Assembly: GCA_023627715.1 (NCBI GenBank)
Contig: JAMAHW010000038.1
Span: 248,001 to 312,000 of the forward strand
DNA from: Periconia sp. R9002
Taxonomy: Eukaryota; Ascomycota; Dothideomycetes; Pleosporales; Periconiaceae
Length of the DNA: 64,000 bases
Direction: 5' to 3'
Positions 34,314 to 44,336 of the stretch are shown in pieces (position 1 is the first letter of the stretch; each line of letters opens with the position of its first letter). The notes beneath the pieces were generated by a model. It ran no database searches, was not told where the DNA came from, and saw only the letters and a program-made list of their open reading frames with translations. The position numbers and the translations under genes are program-made.

Positions 34314-36185
34314 TGGAGTCAGACGCACTGTGAATGTTCATAGCAAAGCGAAAACAAAACCACGATGCGCATGTATGTATGGAGGAAGGTAGGTATGCGC
34401 TTCGGGATGCGAGACGTCAGCCTTGGGGACGATGATGATGCAGAAGGCTGCAGAGGTGTGAGCTGGAGCCTGGTTGGTCGGGAACCTTTCAGCCCCAAAG
34501 GTCCGAGTACCGTATTGAGATAATGATATGTTTCATGTCTTCTGACCATTCATCTTTCTTGGTCGGGCACGTCAGGTGTGTGTCTTATGTCACTTATCTC
34601 TAGTGGGTTATATCGGTTGCAGCGCCTGCGCGTGGGGATGAGCGGCAGTCATCCAACTTCTGCATCCTTTGAATGTTCAAACGCCTTTCTCCTGCTTGCT
34701 TCCCGCAATAGCTTTGCTGTTTTGTATCATCAATTTTCCCCAGCTTCGAGACCATTATTCACGAGCGTACAACGTGCATATCTACATGCATCTTCCAACT
34801 ATAACGCCAACAAGGACAAACCCCCTTCACTGCCCTCCTGATTGAACCACCTGATGCCCATCTACTCGTTAGCGTTAGCCTCCTTTAGCCTCTCCATTTG
34901 CGCCACCTGCACCGCCACACTTGGGCGGTGCACTCTCCATCAATCCCAACCCATCAATCAGCATCCCCTGCCGGGACCTGGAGAAAAGTTATGGAAAGTT
35001 TGGCCAGTACCGGCCCGAAGTGATCTGCGCCGCCGCTCAGACACATCCCATGTCTTCTGTGCATGATGTCCATGTTGCGGCTCCCACTGCGTCCGCAAAT
35101 CCGCAATGCTGACTGGACAGGCAATCTGAAACCTCGAGTGCGACCTCTTCAGGTGTCAGGACGCTGGAAGGGAAAAAAAGGAGACACATCTTTCGCTTTT
35201 CTTCAGGGGGAGATCGTCATGACGAAATTGTTGACTTGTTCTTTTCGCCGTGAGTGTTGGCCTTTGCAAACATTGAAAGTATAGTTAGTGGTGGGTTATG
35301 GCGTGGCGTGACAATCAATGCATCACAGGGTCATTTCGGAAGAGACGAGTGATGATGATGGATGACGGTAACGGCGAGGCTCGTGGCCGTTTCCCGGCTG
35401 GGCAAAGGTCAGGGAAAAAAGAAAGAGTCGCGCGCTGAGTGGTTGTTTTGGGTTGAGAGTTGAAACGGTTGCAGCTGGGGGGACATTTTACACTTGGGCA
35501 GCACGTTACATGGCATCCAAAGTAGCGAGATGCACCATTCCATTAGCCCAGGAACCAGCCGCCCCCTCCCCTGCCTTGTCCTTGTATACACACTGGCTGG
35601 CCCATGAGTTACCTACTTCACTTCACGTACAAGCTACACACATACCTACAGTGTACACACATAGGTGTCCTTCACATCTTCTGTTTCCGCGGCCTCTGAT
35701 TTGATTTCTACCTACCCATTACTCACTACGTCCGCGACGACAAATCAAGAGGGCACCGCACCAGGTCTCACCAACCCTGCCAAGTGCCTTTTCTCTCCGC
35801 CAAATCGTGGTTATAATTAACCCCCACCCGGCCACTAAGTTACCTACGCCTGCCCCGTCGTTCACGCCTCCAGTCTCTCTCCAATCTCTTTCTTCGTTTC
35901 CAACCCGTCCTTCATTCGCCAGCCAGGGCCCCCCGCACCCTCCCCTTCATTAACTTTCCAAGGCGAGCATACATCCCTATGTATCTACTGCTCTAGCTCC
36001 AGCTCCGCCTAGTCCGTCTTTCGCATTGCTCTTATAGTAGCTGAGCAGCCGCGCCGCCAGCGAGCCCGTCGTCCATAGCCCGTTCCAACTCCACTTCACC
36101 CTCCTTAGCAGTTTCTTAGTTTCAACCGTCCCACCAGACTGAATTGTCTCCAAAGGACCCTTTTCAGCTCGCGCAAACGCGCGCC
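34314..36185. other. Shared upstream region of two divergent genes
   Basis: This 1.87-kb interval separates the divergent 503-residue-protein gene and SKT5. 35580-36185 is C/T-rich with many CTCTC words, typical of a strong fungal promoter and leader. No gene is supported between. Confidence 0.5.
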
Positions 36186-39100
36186 ATGGCATACCAGCAG
36201 CGCCAGTACGAACAGCGCCCGCCGCAGCAACAACAACAGTACTACAATCAGGGACCGCCGCACGGACGACAGCCGGCGAACTATAATCAGCAGCAGCAGT
36301 ACGACGACTACGGCTACGATCAGGGACACTATGAGCAGTGGGATGATGGCTATTATGACCAGCAGCAAGGCGGTTGGGAGGGCGGGCAGCAGGGTGGATA
36401 TGGCGACATGCACGGACAGAGGCAGCCCGCCCAGCGCCGCGGGCCTCCCCCGCAAAACAGTTATCCCCAAGACCAACAATATGACGATTATTACCAGCAA
36501 CCACCGCAGCCACGACGCGATCCGCGAGGTCCGCCACCAGGACGAGGAAGGATGCCTCCGCCTCAACAGCAAGGTCGCGGTGGTGGTGGTTTGAGAGCAC
36601 CCGGTAAGTCGGGATTTCGCGACTTCGCGGCACTTTTCACATAGCCTCCGGATCTCCATCTCGCAAGGATTTTGTGCAATTGGCTGACATGACGTGCAGA
36701 GAAAGAACGTGCTTTTATGCAGCCCAAGTCGCCCATGAATCTGCCCCAGGATAATGCCTTCCCCACTTTTCCATCCCAAAAAGCTAAGCCGCGTCCAAAG
36801 GCCGGATCGATAGACGAAGCTATGGCTTTCATGGATCTTGGACCAGATGAGGTACGAGGACAAAGTCAAGGAAGACCAACAGGGCCCCCGCAGGGTCGAG
36901 GACGGGGTGGCTCTATCCCGCCACAGAATCGAGGTCCTCCTCCCATGGCTCGCGGTGATCAGCAAGATATGCAGAGGCATGATTCCGGGCACTATGAAGG
37001 GAATGGACGAGGGCAACGGCCTCCACAGAGAATGGGTTCCAATGCTGGCATGCCCGCTCCACACCAGCACTTCGGTCCGCACACCCAACGTTCAGCGACA
37101 ATGCCACATAACATGTCAGGATCGGGTAATCAGAGAGGTTATGACGCCCAGCAACAGTGGGCTGAACCTGGTCCAGGTCCAGCATACCGCGGTCCCGCAT
37201 CACCGACTCAAGTTCCTCCTCGACCCTCAACAGCTGGAGGAACCAGGCCTAACCCCCAAAATCAACGATTTGAACAGAGACCGCCTATGCCACAAATGCC
37301 GCCAGCACAGCAACAGCAGCAGCAGTACCCAAGTCAAACTCCACATCAGTATTCTCAAGACGATTCGGGAGCTTTGGATAACGTATACGACGACTATTAT
37401 GGCAACGACAACAGAAAAAGCCAGGGTTCCATAGACATGCCGAATTTCGATGCCATTCAAGAATCTAGCAGCAGGCACCGTAGAGGTGATTCAATAGACG
37501 GGCATCTCTCTCCCTCGGCTTCCAACCCCCCTGCGAATAACATGGCTGCAGCAACAGCCTTCGACAGCGGACAAGGAGACTTTTATCAGCAAGCTTCTCG
37601 GAGCAGGTCTCAACCGGACCTACATGCGCAATATTCACAAGGAAACGGGGTTTACGAAATGGCGGGCAATGCACCACCCATGCCTCAACTTCCTCCGCAA
37701 AATGGGTTGCCATCAGGGCCACGCGGAAGAGGCCCGCCTCCCCGTGGAATGACAGCAGACCCCACAATGGGAAGAGGTCCTCCGCCTCAAGGTTATGGTG
37801 CTGACCAGAACTACGGTCCAGGTTACGGACGGCACCCAGGGCTTGCACAAAGGGGCTACTCGGATGAATCAGCCTACTCCGAGCCTCCGAATGCCATGCG
37901 GACTGGCTCCCCAATGGTACCAGGAAACCCCATTGCTCGCCCCGGAACAGCAGCGCCAGCACCAGGGCGTATGCTGAGCGATCCGATGGGACGTCGACCC
38001 GGCACGACCAATCCTGATGCGCTGCCAGCTCATCCTGCTCCTGTTCGGGCTGGTCTTATGCAACAAAACAGCCAAGGGCCCATGCAGGGTGGGAGACCGC
38101 CACCGGTTCGACAGTATAATCAGGAACAAGCACCAGCTCAATACAACAATCAACAAGCTCCTGCCGCACCACCGCAACGACGTCCCTCTGCTCCACATCC
38201 CGTCACTCACGATGAGATCAACCGCCTACGCAACACATGGAGGAACAATCCCGACGACAACAAGACTGGCCTTGTGCTAGCGAAGAAACTGGTCGAGGCC
38301 GCCTCCGTGCTTGCAGATGAGAACGGAACCGCCGACACAAGGACGCGCAACAAGAACCGCGAAAAATATATCATGGAAGCCCACAAGATTGTCAAGAAGC
38401 TAGTCTCCAACGGCTCTCCCGACGCAATGTTCTACCTCGCCGACTGCTACGGGCAAGGCCTCCTCGGCCTCCAAGCCGACACCAAGCAAGCCTTCACCCT
38501 CTACCAATCCGCCGCCAAACTCGGCCACGCCGCGAGCGCCTACCGCACGGCCGTCTGCTGCGAGATGGGCCACGAAGAAGGCGGCGGCACCAAGCAGGAC
38601 CCTCTCAAAGCCGTGCAATGGTACAAGCGCGCCGCCGCCCTAGGCGACACCCCCGCCATGTACAAAGTCGGCATGATCCTCCTCAAAGGCCTCCTAGGCC
38701 AACAACGCAACCTAGGCGAAGCCATCAACATGCTCAAACGCGCCGCGGACCGCGCCGACGAGGAAAACCCCCACGCCCTCCACGAACTCGCCCTCATCTA
38801 CGAAGCCCAAACCGGCAACGAGCGCATCATCCGCGACGAACCCTACGCCCTCCAACTCTTCACCCAGGCCGCCCAGCTCGGCTACAAGTTCTCCCAGTTC
38901 CGCCTCGGCCAGGCGTACGAGTACGGCTTGCTGGGTTGCCCGATCGACCCCAGGTCGAGCATCGCGTACTACACGAAAGCGGCCGCGCAGGAGGAGCATC
39001 AGAGCGAGCTCGCGCTGTCGGGTTGGTACCTCACAGGTACCTCGGGCATCCTCGAGCAATCCGACACGGAAGCGTACCTCTGGGCGCGCAAGGCCGCCTG

Positions 39101-39420
39101 CGCGGAACCCCCGCTCCCCAAGGCCCTTTTCGCCATGGGGTATTTCACGGAAGTCGGCATCGGGTGTCCGAGGAGTTTGGATGAGGCGAAACGGTGGTAT
39201 GGAAGGGCTGCTGGTGAGTTACTCCTATCCCTAATAATTCTCCCCCCCCCCCCTTCACCTTTGCTGGAACGCATACTAATGGTAAATAGCCTACAAATTC
39301 CCCAAAGCCCAGGAACGCCTCGAGGAGCTGAAGAAGGGTGGGGCGAAAGTGCAGATGAAGCGCGAGCGGTTGAGTCGGAGTAATCAGAAGCAGCAGGAGG
39401 AGAATTGTAGTGTCATGTGA
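36186..39420 (+). CDS. SKT5: Sel1-repeat chitin synthase activator, Skt5/Chs4 type, with CaaX box
   Basis: Three exons (36186-36603, 36700-39213, 39290-39420) encode 1020 residues. The start has a good context (GCGCCATGG). Residues 1 to about 690 are Gln/Pro/Gly/Tyr-rich and disordered. From about residue 700 to 985 there are Sel1-type TPR-like repeats with their usual signature (AMFYLADCYGQG, AAKLGHAASAYRTAVCCEMG, AVQWYKRAAALGDTPAMYKVG, LALSGWYLTG, ALFAMGYFTEVGIG). The last exon adds KFPKAQERLEELKKGG and ends N-C-S-V-M-stop, a CaaX prenylation box. Yeast Chs4/Skt5 has the same Sel1 repeats and C-terminal CaaX, recruits and activates chitin synthase III at the bud neck, and is farnesylated. 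A role in chitin synthase activation at septa and tips is therefore likely. The last intron has a clear ACTAAT branch point. Confidence 0.92.
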
Positions 39421-40446
39421 AAATTTCTAATGAATCGTATTGCGATATGGATTTTTTGGGGGGTTGGGGGGAGGGGGGAGTGGATTGGGTTGTGGAGTGT
39501 ATGTTGTATGTTGTATGTTATGTTATGCGTTGGGGGGCTTTTTTTTCGGAAATGGGAAATATTTTGGATTTTTGGGATGTGGGAGGGGAAAAAGAAAAAC
39601 GTTTTCTCGTCTTGCCTTTCATTCTTTTCCATATATTTGGGCCTTTTTGGAGGATTCGGAAAAACATTTCTCTTATACCTAAGACTCCCGTCCACGCTTT
39701 TTTTTGACATGAAAAAGAAAAACCCAGAGTTGGATGAGGTTTTGCTCCTTTTTCACATTCAACCACTACTCTGGGGGGGTTTTCTTTTCCTGTCGAAAGT
39801 GGGGGGGGGGGGGGTGATTTGTGTGTGTGTGTGTGTGTGTATGATATGTACGTACGTGCATGCAAACGTCCCTACCTATATCTACATACAAATTGCGGGA
39901 AAAAACCCTGAGTAGCTGCAGGGACGGGGGAGAAGCGTACCCATGCGAAATCTTCGACAGCTTCTCCAAGATTGCAAAGAGGTAAGTAAAGGAAACAAAG
40001 ATACACGCCGAATCCTCCTTTTTTTTTGTGTGTGTGTGTGGGGAAGGGGGGCGGAGGGAGGAAGAGGGAGGAATCGGATACTAAACGACACCGTTTAGAG
40101 AGAAAAAAAAAAAGAAGGAAAGGGGAGGAGGGAGAGGAGTACATACATACGTAGAACGAGATACCCGAAGGGGAAAAAAAGATGGATCAAATAACGGCAT
40201 AATAATCAAGGGATGTCATGGGGGTTCATGGTATATGGATATAGAGAGAGACGTTTATTACAAAGTTTTTGTACCGAATATGAGGTTCTTTCGTGTGCGT
40301 CTGTTTTATCTGTCTGCCTTAACAACACTGGCTTCCACACGCTCTCAAAGGGCCGCAAGTGGGACATGCTCCCCATCTACCTACCAGAACCAATATACCC
40401 AAACCCACCCCCAACCTTCCGCTATTACGCGGAAAACAAGAAAAAA
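39421..40446. other. Microsatellite-rich intergenic region between convergent genes
   Basis: Lies between the 3' ends of SKT5 and IES2. It holds G13 at 39802-39814, (GT)10 at 39821-39840, a T/TG run at 40018-40040 and A-rich runs near 40100. 39440-39640 is G/T-rich. No coding region is supported. Confidence 0.6.
39802..39840. repeat. Poly-G followed by (GT)10 microsatellite
   Basis: Thirteen G at 39802-39814, seven intervening bases, then ten GT units at 39821-39840. Length may vary or be misassembled. Confidence 0.9.
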
Positions 40447-41732
40447 CTAGGCAACCTCCTCCACCATCCTCCCCGAAAATGTCGGTCTACTCCCCGCAGC
40501 AGGCCGTTCAAGCTTCCCAGCAAACACGCTTCCAACGGGGGCATCGAGCCACTCCTCGGGCACGCCCAACGCCGTGCCCTCGCGCGTCTGGCGGTACCGT
40601 ACAAAGAGCGGATTCGCCTTCTCGACTTCGGGCTCTTCTTCCTGGCCGGACTCTGTGATTTCGAGGGCGGATTTGCGGCCGCGTTTGGGGGGTTGCTTTT
40701 TGAGGAGGCGGTTGATGGTGTCCATCTAGACAGAACGTTAGATAGGGATAGGGATTGTGAGAGGAGGGACAGTGACACGTACCTTTTCTTCCTCGTTGCG
40801 CTTTTCGCTGAGGTTCTTGCGGCGGCGGGCCATTTCGGCGCGGCGCATGGCGTGTTCTTCTGCGGTGAGGTGTTTCTTCTTTTGCGCTTCTGCGGGCATG
40901 GTTAGATGGGGAGTGTAGCGTGAGATGTTATGGGTGGCGTACCATTGGATAGAGACATGAGCTCGTCGGTGCCTTCAGTGACCATGGCCTGCTGTCGCCG
41001 CGTCATCTTGCTGAGGTCGGGCGTGTCGTCGCGGCTCATGTCTTCGTCGCTGTCCATATCTTCGTCCTCGTCCTCATTCGCCACGCGAATCTCGTCGTCT
41101 TCCTCGCCTTCTGCGTCTTCATCCTCGCCCTCTGCATCTTCGTCTTCTGACTCCAGCTCCGACAATTCTTCGTCATCGTCGTCGTCATCAAGGGCCAATT
41201 CTTTAGCTTCTACTGAGTCTTGGGGTATGATGGGCTTAGCCTGGGCGCTCTTGCTGGTCGAAACAACAATGCGCGGAGCTGGAGCGACTTCAATCTCGTC
41301 TTCCTCCTCGCCCTCGGCATCCATGTCTTCATCTTCGTCGCCTTCAGCATCGTCGTCCTCTTCCTCTTCCTCATCCTCCTCTTCGTCTACATCCATGGCA
41401 TCCACTTCCTCGGCTTCCTCCTCCTCTTCGTCGTCATCGTCGCTGTCCACCTCCTGAATAACTCTACTGCTTCGAGAGGAACGCTTTCCGGCGACAATGT
41501 TGCGCGAGCTGACGGTCGTGGCGGGAGGCTGGCCGCGAGTGGCCTGTCTGATTTTGCCGGGCGATGCTTTTACCGTGAGGTGAATGGACTGGCGGGACTC
41601 TTCAGGTGAGGAGCGCTGGATGAGGGCGGCGGGCGGATCGCGGGCAGGAGCACCCCGTCTCGGGCGGGTAGAGGAAGCTGTAGGAGCAGCACTAGGAGCG
41701 GTTAGATTGGCGCGTGAACGTAGCCGTGGCAT
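40447..41732 (-). CDS. IES2: INO80 complex subunit Ies2 (PAPA-1 domain)
   Basis: Three exons on the minus strand (41732-40943, 40889-40783, 40725-40447) give 391 residues. Introns are 53 and 57 bp with GTACG donors. The first about 260 residues are basic/Ala-rich and then an extended Asp/Glu tract made of EDEDAEGE-like words. The signature comes at the splice sites: MTRRQQAMV, then KKKHLTAEEHAMRRAEMARR, RRKNLSEKRNEEEK and MDTINRLLKKQPPKRGRK. This is the PAPA-1-like conserved region of Ies2 (animal INO80B), which binds the Ino80 motor core and stimulates nucleosome sliding. The C-terminus is shorter than in animals, which have a zinc-HIT finger; none is seen here, as in fungal Ies2. It is divergently arranged with the Pex14/17 gene, 922 bp apart. 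Confidence 0.9.
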
Positions 41733-42654
41733 ATTTGATTTTGGGTTTGCGGAAGTGTGGTTTGTGGTTGACAGAGGTTGGAAGTGGGAGCTGCGCTAAG
41801 CTTTGCGTTGATTATAATGTAGGATTGCTTCTTTTTGGAGCTATGGCAGGGATCGCGACACCAGGGCGGCGTAGATGGGAGTGGAGTGGGCGGTGTCGAG
41901 CGGGGAGTGGTGGTTGCTTATATGATGGATCTGGCTTGCCTGGCCGGTGGTGGATCGCTTCGAGCTGGTTTGTGCAACTAGAGTTGGATGTGCGTCTACG
42001 GCGGATAGAATAGAGTTGTATTGTAGGATGGGATTATCCAATGCTCTCAGAGGGCAGCTGCAGGCGCAGGTCCAATCCGCTGGGGTCGGGTGTCGGCGCA
42101 AGTGATTGGTGACGGTGGGAGGCCAAGGGAGAGCGAGGGGGGATTTTTGTGGTGTTTGTTTTGCATCTTGTGCATGGTTTGGTCAGCCACATACCTTTGA
42201 TGATTGCTGCTGTCGTTGCCTCCTTCCGAGTCCTCGTAATCAGTGCTTAGACGGCGTAAGCGCTTTGCCGACCGTTCGGGCATGCTGTGTGTATGGGGAG
42301 GAACAATCAATGACAAGGAATATTAAGCTGCAATAGGAAAGCAAGGAGATGATTACGATATGCGGGAATTGGCGATAGGGTGATAAGATATGTAGCTAGG
42401 TATGTATACAAAGAGGAGGATGCTCCAGACTGCAGAAGGTGAAAGTACCAACTAGTTAGGACGGAGATGGAGGCGCTTTGATTCGCTCGCGTCCCATCTC
42501 GTCCAGTCTGGCGCGCCGTCAACTAGCGCGCTTCTAGCCATCTATCGTGAACATGGACCTCGGCTTGTGACAACTGCCTACTTGCTGATTGTTCCGCCTT
42601 TCATATACCTCACACCCTCTCCATCTATCGTCCTCCTTTTTCGCAGTACTCGTC
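41733..42654. other. Divergent promoter region IES2 / PEX14/17
   Basis: Interval between two divergent genes. A minus-strand frame at 42283-42190 (start MPERSAKRLRRL, ending in a GTATGT donor-like site) looks like a possible small exon, either an upstream exon of IES2 or nothing. I could not find a matching acceptor that improves the IES2 model, so it is not called. Confidence 0.4.
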
Positions 42655-43926
42655 ATGTCTGACAAACCAGCCATACCGTCCTGGCAGCGCGCGCAAGAAA
42701 CACCTCCGTCTCCGCCGCCATCCTCTCCATCCACATCTCCAGACCAAATAGCGACACCGTCATCGGAACAACAACCAGACGCAGAATCAAACCCAACATC
42801 CGAAAGTCAATCATCCTCGACCGATTCAACCGAAAGTCAACAATCAGACGCCTCGACTTTGCGCGACCAAGCTTCACGCTTTCTACAAGACCCTGCCATC
42901 CAGGATGCGCCGCGGGAAAGAAAAGTCGCCTTCCTCGAATCCAAAGGTGTAGGTGCAGAAGAGATCGAGAGTCTACTGGGGAAACAACAGATATCTCAGG
43001 ATTCCTCCCCAGATCTGTCCGAGGCTGGCGAGAATGCCTGGTCAACGGTACGTAACGACTTTTAACTTCACTACGGTGCTGGGTAATTGGGCATTTGCTA
43101 ACGTTCTGCTCAGGCACCTCGTAAACCAACTTCTACTCCAGCGCCTGCTCCGGCGCCTCCCCAACCTCGAGACATTCCCCCTATTGTCACATATCCCGAA
43201 TTCCTTGCACAGCCGACGCAACAGCCGCCCCTCATCACCACCCAACGATTGCTCAACACCGCCTATATTACTGGAGGATTAATAAGTACAATGTACGGAC
43301 TGTCCAAATACATCATCGCGCCAATGACGCAGACCCTTGTCGAGGCGCGCCATGATTTTGCGACCCATACACAGGAACAATTGGAGGATTTGAATAAGCG
43401 ATTAAAGGACTCTGTTTCCATAGATCCTGCTACAAAGATCAAGACCAATTCCACGGATGTGGCCGATGACGTATCAGAAGCCGACTCCGATCCCACTGAG
43501 TTATACCACAGAGATTACGGCACCCAAACCAGCCCTGGCCTTTCGCGGCGACCCTCTCTTGCATCCACCAGCGATGAGAACGATGTAGTAAAATCCCACG
43601 AAAACCGCCTCAAGATTATGACTTCGCACCTCCGCGAGCTCGAGTCCACCAGGGCCGACACCACCAGTTCAGCTTCGCTACAAACAAAAGTGTCGGACCT
43701 GACAACGTACTTGTCCGAGATGAGCTATATGAATCAGTATTACTCGGCGGGATCGGGTGGATTTTATTCAGGCGGATACGGTGGGTTCCCTAGGTCCAAG
43801 GATGGAAAAGATGACCAGATTGAGGCGTTGAGGGGTGACATTCGAGCGGTGAAAGGTGTGTTTTTAAGTGCAAGGAACTTTCCCGCTGGCGGTAGAGGAG
43901 GGGTTCCGACAGGATATGGAGTGTAA
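42655..43926 (+). CDS. PEX33: Peroxisomal membrane protein with Pex14 domain, probable Pex14/17 (Pex33)
   Basis: Two exons (42655-43047, 43114-43926), 401 residues, with the intron in phase 0. Residues 1-67 are polar. Residues about 69-110 (LRDQASRFLQDPAIQDAPRE... LESKGVGAEEIESLLG) form the Pex14 N-terminal domain that binds Pex5 and Pex19 helices. A Pro-rich stretch leads to a single hydrophobic segment (AYITGGLISTMYGLSKYII), then a coiled coil (TQEQLEDLNKRLKDSV) and a Gly/Tyr-rich tail. The final DQIEALRGDIRAVKGVFLSA resembles the C-terminal part shared with Pex17. In filamentous ascomycetes a Pex14 paralogue with a Pex17-like tail (Pex14/17, Pex33) exists beside true Pex14, whose Pex14 domain lies at the very N-terminus. 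The internal position of the domain here favours Pex14/17. It would act in the docking complex for matrix-protein import. Confidence 0.82.
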
Positions 43927-44336
43927 GATTTCCATATAGATCAACCATCTACCCATTACATCTTACTTCTGGTTGTATTATGTGAACCCGGTTTTTGGAA
44001 GAGTATTTATGTTTGAAACTTTATGGAGCTACTTCTTCAGCGGTATATCTCAGGGAAATGAGACTGAGCAGCAGATGCCCTTGTTGCTTTTGGTATTATT
44101 CTTCCAAAGTCATTCCAAATGATGCCCGGTACGGAACTTGGAGTATCTGTGAACCCTGAGCTTAACCTAGTTAAGCTAGCTCTATCGTCTTAGTGGTGTT
44201 TGCCGACGTCATCTCCCGGAGATCCGCACCGGCATCAGTAGGCTCCAATTGACTAGCATTACATTGCACCCATCTTCGGCTGAAGAAATCGTCTTGAACA
44301 TTTTCAGTTTAATCATCGGATTGGAAAACAGTCAAG
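43927..44336. other. Intergenic region
   Basis: 410 bases between the PEX14/17 stop and the MIL1 start, both on the plus strand. It should hold a 3' end and a promoter. Nothing else seen. Confidence 0.6.

Noticed and set aside
34319..34549. 76-residue minus-strand frame upstream of the 503-residue protein
   Set aside because: A CACAG acceptor-like site exists, but no good donor or conserved text joins it to the gene.
40930..41457. Ser-rich plus-strand frame of 175 residues
   Set aside because: It is the complement of the Asp/Glu tract of IES2.
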